Source: Rufibacter glacialis
GTDB taxonomy: Bacteria; Bacteroidota; Bacteroidia; Cytophagales; Hymenobacteraceae
Reading direction: 5' to 3'
Length of the DNA stretch: 64,000 nucleotides
Assembly: GCF_008271745.1 (NCBI RefSeq)
Contig: NZ_VKKZ01000010.1
Coordinates: 401,677 to 465,676, forward strand
The translations under genes and the position numbers were made by a program. Positions within the stretch are counted from its first letter, which is position 1, and each line of letters starts with the position of its first letter. Shown here piece by piece: positions 62,176 to 64,000 of this stretch. The notes beneath the pieces are model-generated. The model was not told where the DNA came from, searched no databases, and saw only the letters and a list, made by a program, of their open reading frames with translations.

Positions 62176-62203
62176 ACTAGATGTTAGACGTTAGATTTTA
62201 GAC
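62176..62203. repeat. Heptad array H4
   Basis: ACTAGAT, GTTAGAC, GTTAGAT, TTTAGAC in register, 11 bases upstream of argB's GTG. No inverted partner found. Confidence 0.55.
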
Positions 62204-62219
62204 ATTCTCAAATCTTGCT

Positions 62220-62350
62220 CTTCCGGATTTATCATTCCGGAAGCATTCTGTCGGGGATTTCCTAATCCCCGTTTCTGCAAACTTGCCCATCACGGTTCCC
62301 GGCGGATTGGTAAATCCGCGATAGAGGGGTTCGAGATTACAAATCCCGAA
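62220..62350. repeat. String of four hairpins with GGATT/AATCC cores
   Basis: Arms at 62220-26/62237-43, 62252-59/62264-71, 62302-08/62313-19 and 62330-38/62342-50 (last with one wobble). Each is a short stem around 3-10 loop bases, three of them sharing the GATT...AATC core. REP-like. Confidence 0.8.
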
Positions 62351-62384
62351 CAGCTATAAAACAGCAGACCCGAATAGCGGACAG

Positions 62385-62499
62385 TGTTATTGCTTATCTG
62401 CTTCTCCTTGGCCTGTCCCCCGACAGGCCACTAACAGGGCGTTTGTCAGGCAGAGCTTTCAGTCTGTCAGGGGACAGACCGAGGAAAAGGCGGATAACA
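62385..62499. repeat. Imperfect inverted pair with internal hairpins
   Basis: Left part has GGCCTGTCccccGACAGGCC (62410-62429), right part GTCTGTCaggggGACAGAC (62462-62479); the outer flanks (GTTATTGCTTATCTGC... and ...GGCGGATAACAG) also pair inversely. Confidence 0.65.
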
Positions 62500-62521
62500 G
62501 GAGAAGTGCTTGGGTTAAGGG

Positions 62522-62554
62522 AGACCTCACAGGTTTTCAAAACCTGTGAGGTCT
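62522..62554. terminator. 33-bp perfect palindrome (AGACCTCACAGGTTTT core)
   Basis: 16-bp arms around a single C, the well-known type of Bacteroidota AACCTGTGAGGTC repeat. It lies 10 bases past the carbamoyltransferase stop and may terminate it. Confidence 0.75.
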
Positions 62555-62563
62555 TTGGTTCTT

Positions 62564-63520
62564 TTACTGAATCCCTTCCAACAACCGCTTCAACACCGCC
62601 TGGGCGGCAAATTCCCGGTTGGCGGCTTCGTTCACTACCAAAGAATTGGGGCCGTCCAGGATTTCGTCGCTAAGTTCCACGTTGCGCCGAACGGGCAGGC
62701 AGTGCATCACTTTGGCGTTGTTGGTATTGGCTAAGTGCTGGTTGGTGAGCATCCAGCTGGCGTCTTGTGTGAGCACCTCTCCGTAATTGGGCTGGTAAGT
62801 AGACCAGTTCTTCACGTAGATGAAATCCACGTCCTGCAGGGCCTCTTGCTGGTTGTAGGTGATGGTGGCGCCGTTGGTGAACTGCGGGTCCAGCTCGTAG
62901 CCTTCGGGGTGGGTGATGACGAAATCCACGTCGGCGGCGCACATCCACTCAGCGAAGGAGTTGGGCACGGCCTGCGGCAAGGCTTTTACGTGCGGTCCCC
63001 AGGTCAAGACCACCTTCGGCCGACGGCCTTTGGGGGCATGTTCGGTGATGGTGACTAAATCCGCGAGGCTCTGCAACGGGTGGCGGGTAGCCGATTCCAG
63101 GCTCACGAAGGGCACGTTGGCGTACTGGATGAACTTCTTCAGAATCTCTTCTGAATAGTCTTCCTCCACGTTCTGCAGTTTAGGGAACGACCGAAGGCCC
63201 AGCACATCACAATATTCGCCCATGACCGCGGCGGCGTCTTTGATGTGCTCCACGGTGGTGCCGTTCATGATGGCCCCGTCCTGGGTTTCCAGCGCCCAGC
63301 CTTCCTGGCCCATGTTCATGACCATCACGTTCATGCCCAGGCTCTGCGCCGCTTTCTGCGTGCTCAAGCGCGTACGTAAACTTGGGTTCAGGAAAATAAG
63401 GCCCAGCGTCTTGCGTTTGCCCAGGTTCTCAAAGGCGTACGGGTTCTTCTTCAGTTCCAATGCTTCCTGCACCAGAGCATTGATATCTTCTACGTCGTGA
63501 ACGGAAGTGAATTGCTTCAT
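62564..63520 (-). CDS. argF': N-succinylornithine/N-acetylornithine carbamoyltransferase (ArgF')
   Basis: 318 residues from the ATG at 63520 (MKQFTSVHDVEDINALVQEA); 19 upstream codons overlap the heptad array H5 and are rejected. Carbamoyl-phosphate loop FLNPSLRTRLSTQKAAQSLG. The signature region is GAIMNGTTVEHIKDAAAVMG, with Val90 at the position that sets acyl specificity: Glu92 in the Xanthomonas acetylornithine enzyme, Pro90 in the Bacteroides fragilis succinylornithine enzyme. Other blocks: VSLESATRHPLQSLADLVTI, LTWGPHVKALPQAVPNSFAE, NNAKVMHCLPVRRNVELSDE. Val is a small nonacidic residue at this site and so favours succinylornithine; this is inference. Confidence 0.94.
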   Translation of the reverse strand: MKQFTSVHDVEDINALVQEALELKKNPYAFENLGKRKTLGLIFLNPSLRTRLSTQKAAQSLGMNVMVMNMGQEGWALETQDGAIMNGTTVEHIKDAAAVMGEYCDVLGLRSFPKLQNVEEDYSEEILKKFIQYANVPFVSLESATRHPLQSLADLVTITEHAPKGRRPKVVLTWGPHVKALPQAVPNSFAEWMCAADVDFVITHPEGYELDPQFTNGATITYNQQEALQDVDFIYVKNWSTYQPNYGEVLTQDASWMLTNQHLANTNNAKVMHCLPVRRNVELSDEILDGPNSLVVNEAANREFAAQAVLKRLLEGIQ

Positions 63521-63531
63521 ATTTTTTGGAT

Positions 63532-63559
63532 TTAAGACGCTAGACATAAGACACAAGAT
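63532..63559. repeat. Heptad array H5 (left arm)
   Basis: TTAAGAC, GCTAGAC, ATAAGAC, ACAAGAT in register; pairs inversely with 63579-63613 across about 20 bases. Confidence 0.7.
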
Positions 63560-63578
63560 TTTCCATCCTATATCCAAA

Positions 63579-63613
63579 GTCTTGCGTCTTATGTCTTACA
63601 TCTTGTGTCTATT
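63579..63613. repeat. Heptad array H5' (inverted arm)
   Basis: GTCTTGC, GTCTTAT, GTCTTAC, ATCTTGT, GTCTATT. It contains the stop codon (TAG, 63609-63611) of the aminotransferase gene. Confidence 0.7.
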
Positions 63614-64000
63614 TAACTAAAGCTGCGAACGCCTCTAAGAACCGGTCTATCTCCGCCTTCGTTACGTTCAAGGCGGGCAGAATGCGGATGGTGTTTTTGT
63701 TGGACGCTGAGCCGGTGAAAATGCGGTACTGGTCTAACAGGGCTTTGCGGAGCGGGGCGCATGGCTCTTCCAGCTCAATGCCCACCATCAGGCCCTGGCC
63801 GCGCACTTCGCGCACGCCCGGTAAGGCCTTGGCTTTCTCCATGAGGTATTTGCCCAGTTTGGCGGCATTTTCTACCAGGTTCTCCTGCTCCATCACTTCC
63901 AGCACCGCCAAAGAAGCGGCGCAGGCCAGGTAATTGCCCCCGAAGGTGGTGCCCAGCATGCCGTGCTTGGCCGGAATCTCCGGGGAAATCAACACGCCGC
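63609..64000 (-). CDS. argD: Class III aminotransferase of the arginine cluster, N-terminus cut off by window edge
   Basis: The last 129 codons are present; the frame stays open at base 64000. Visible: HGMLGTTFGGNYLACAASLA (a conserved block after the PLP lysine, which lies outside), GKYLMEKAKALPGVREVRGQ, GLMVGIELEEPCAPLRKALL, NTIRILPALNVTKAEIDRFL. This matches N-acetyl-/N-succinylornithine aminotransferases. As first gene in view of the minus-strand cluster, it supplies acylornithine to ArgF'. Confidence 0.92.
   Translation of the reverse strand, partial: GVLISPEIPAKHGMLGTTFGGNYLACAASLAVLEVMEQENLVENAAKLGKYLMEKAKALPGVREVRGQGLMVGIELEEPCAPLRKALLDQYRIFTGSASNKNTIRILPALNVTKAEIDRFLEAFAALVK

Larger units (their letters stand above)
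62166..62563. other. 398-base gap between argB and the carbamoyltransferase gene
   Basis: Contains the heptad array H4, four GGATT-type hairpins, two GACAGGCC/GTCTGTC hairpins and a perfect 33-bp palindrome; no gene. Confidence 0.75.

Overview
The window comes from a Gram-negative member of the Bacteroidota, most likely Cytophagales/Hymenobacteraceae (Rufibacter, Pontibacter or Hymenobacter type). The evidence is: several cargo proteins of the type IX secretion system (T9SS) with C-terminal sorting domains; a Bacteroidota-style LptD; a TonB-dependent receptor of the OMP_b-brl_3 type; a Bacteroidetes-type arginine cluster with a succinylornithine-type carbamoyltransferase; BlaI/M56 and LytS/LytTR systems; and upstream boxes that fit the Bacteroidota -7 consensus TAnnTTTG. 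Genus-level placement is inference.

Layout. 0-2.4 kb: a secreted PA14-containing protein running off the left edge and a small exported partner. 2.4-3.8 kb: a long gene-poor gap. 3.8-9.5 kb (minus strand): a DUF1259 protein, the rpsP-rimM-trmD-rplS translation operon, a fatty-acid desaturase and an RluA-type pseudouridine synthase. 9.6-15.2 kb: panB, then lptD divergent from an amidase-MCE pair (envelope biogenesis). 15.4-22.5 kb (plus): acyl-CoA carboxyltransferase, a SirB1/transglutaminase-like protein, an AlaA-like aminotransferase and a T9SS-exported S8 protease. 22.6-27.7 kb: M57 lipoprotein protease, M16 protease, DUF2254 membrane protein, glycosyltransferase. 27.9-30.8 kb: a blaI-M56/TonB regulatory pair. 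31-36 kb: second S8 protease, Xaa-Pro peptidase, TolC-family protein, STAS-like protein. 36.5-41 kb: pyrRB and small or hypothetical genes. 41.3-45 kb: a PolX homologue with an apparently dead polymerase site, and a PQQ-type sugar dehydrogenase. 45.5-49.4 kb: two paralogous T9SS surface proteins. 49.8-54.5 kb: TonB receptor divergent from a lytS-lytTR pair. 54.7-57.3 kb: SSS transporter and MDR oxidoreductase. 57.7-64 kb: minus-strand arginine cluster argD'-argF'-argB-proC-argE-like-argH.

The genes are mostly ordinary chromosomal functions. I saw no rRNA, tRNA, CRISPR array, insertion sequence, prophage or plasmid function. The striking content is between the genes. At least twenty gaps carry a copy of one degenerate nested palindrome (left half GTTTTRGGCYTGTTTTC, right half GAAAACAGGCCYAAAAC), called here the D-element. 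Six gaps carry degenerate repeats with a strict 7-bp period. At each of four loci these heptad arrays occur as an inverted pair with a locus-specific unit, and at three of those the pair brackets a D-element. Two further gaps share a D / R / spacer / inverted R / D arrangement. The arginine cluster also holds a 34-bp perfect inverted repeat and a string of GGATT/AATCC hairpins. These composite elements are the best candidates here for something undescribed.
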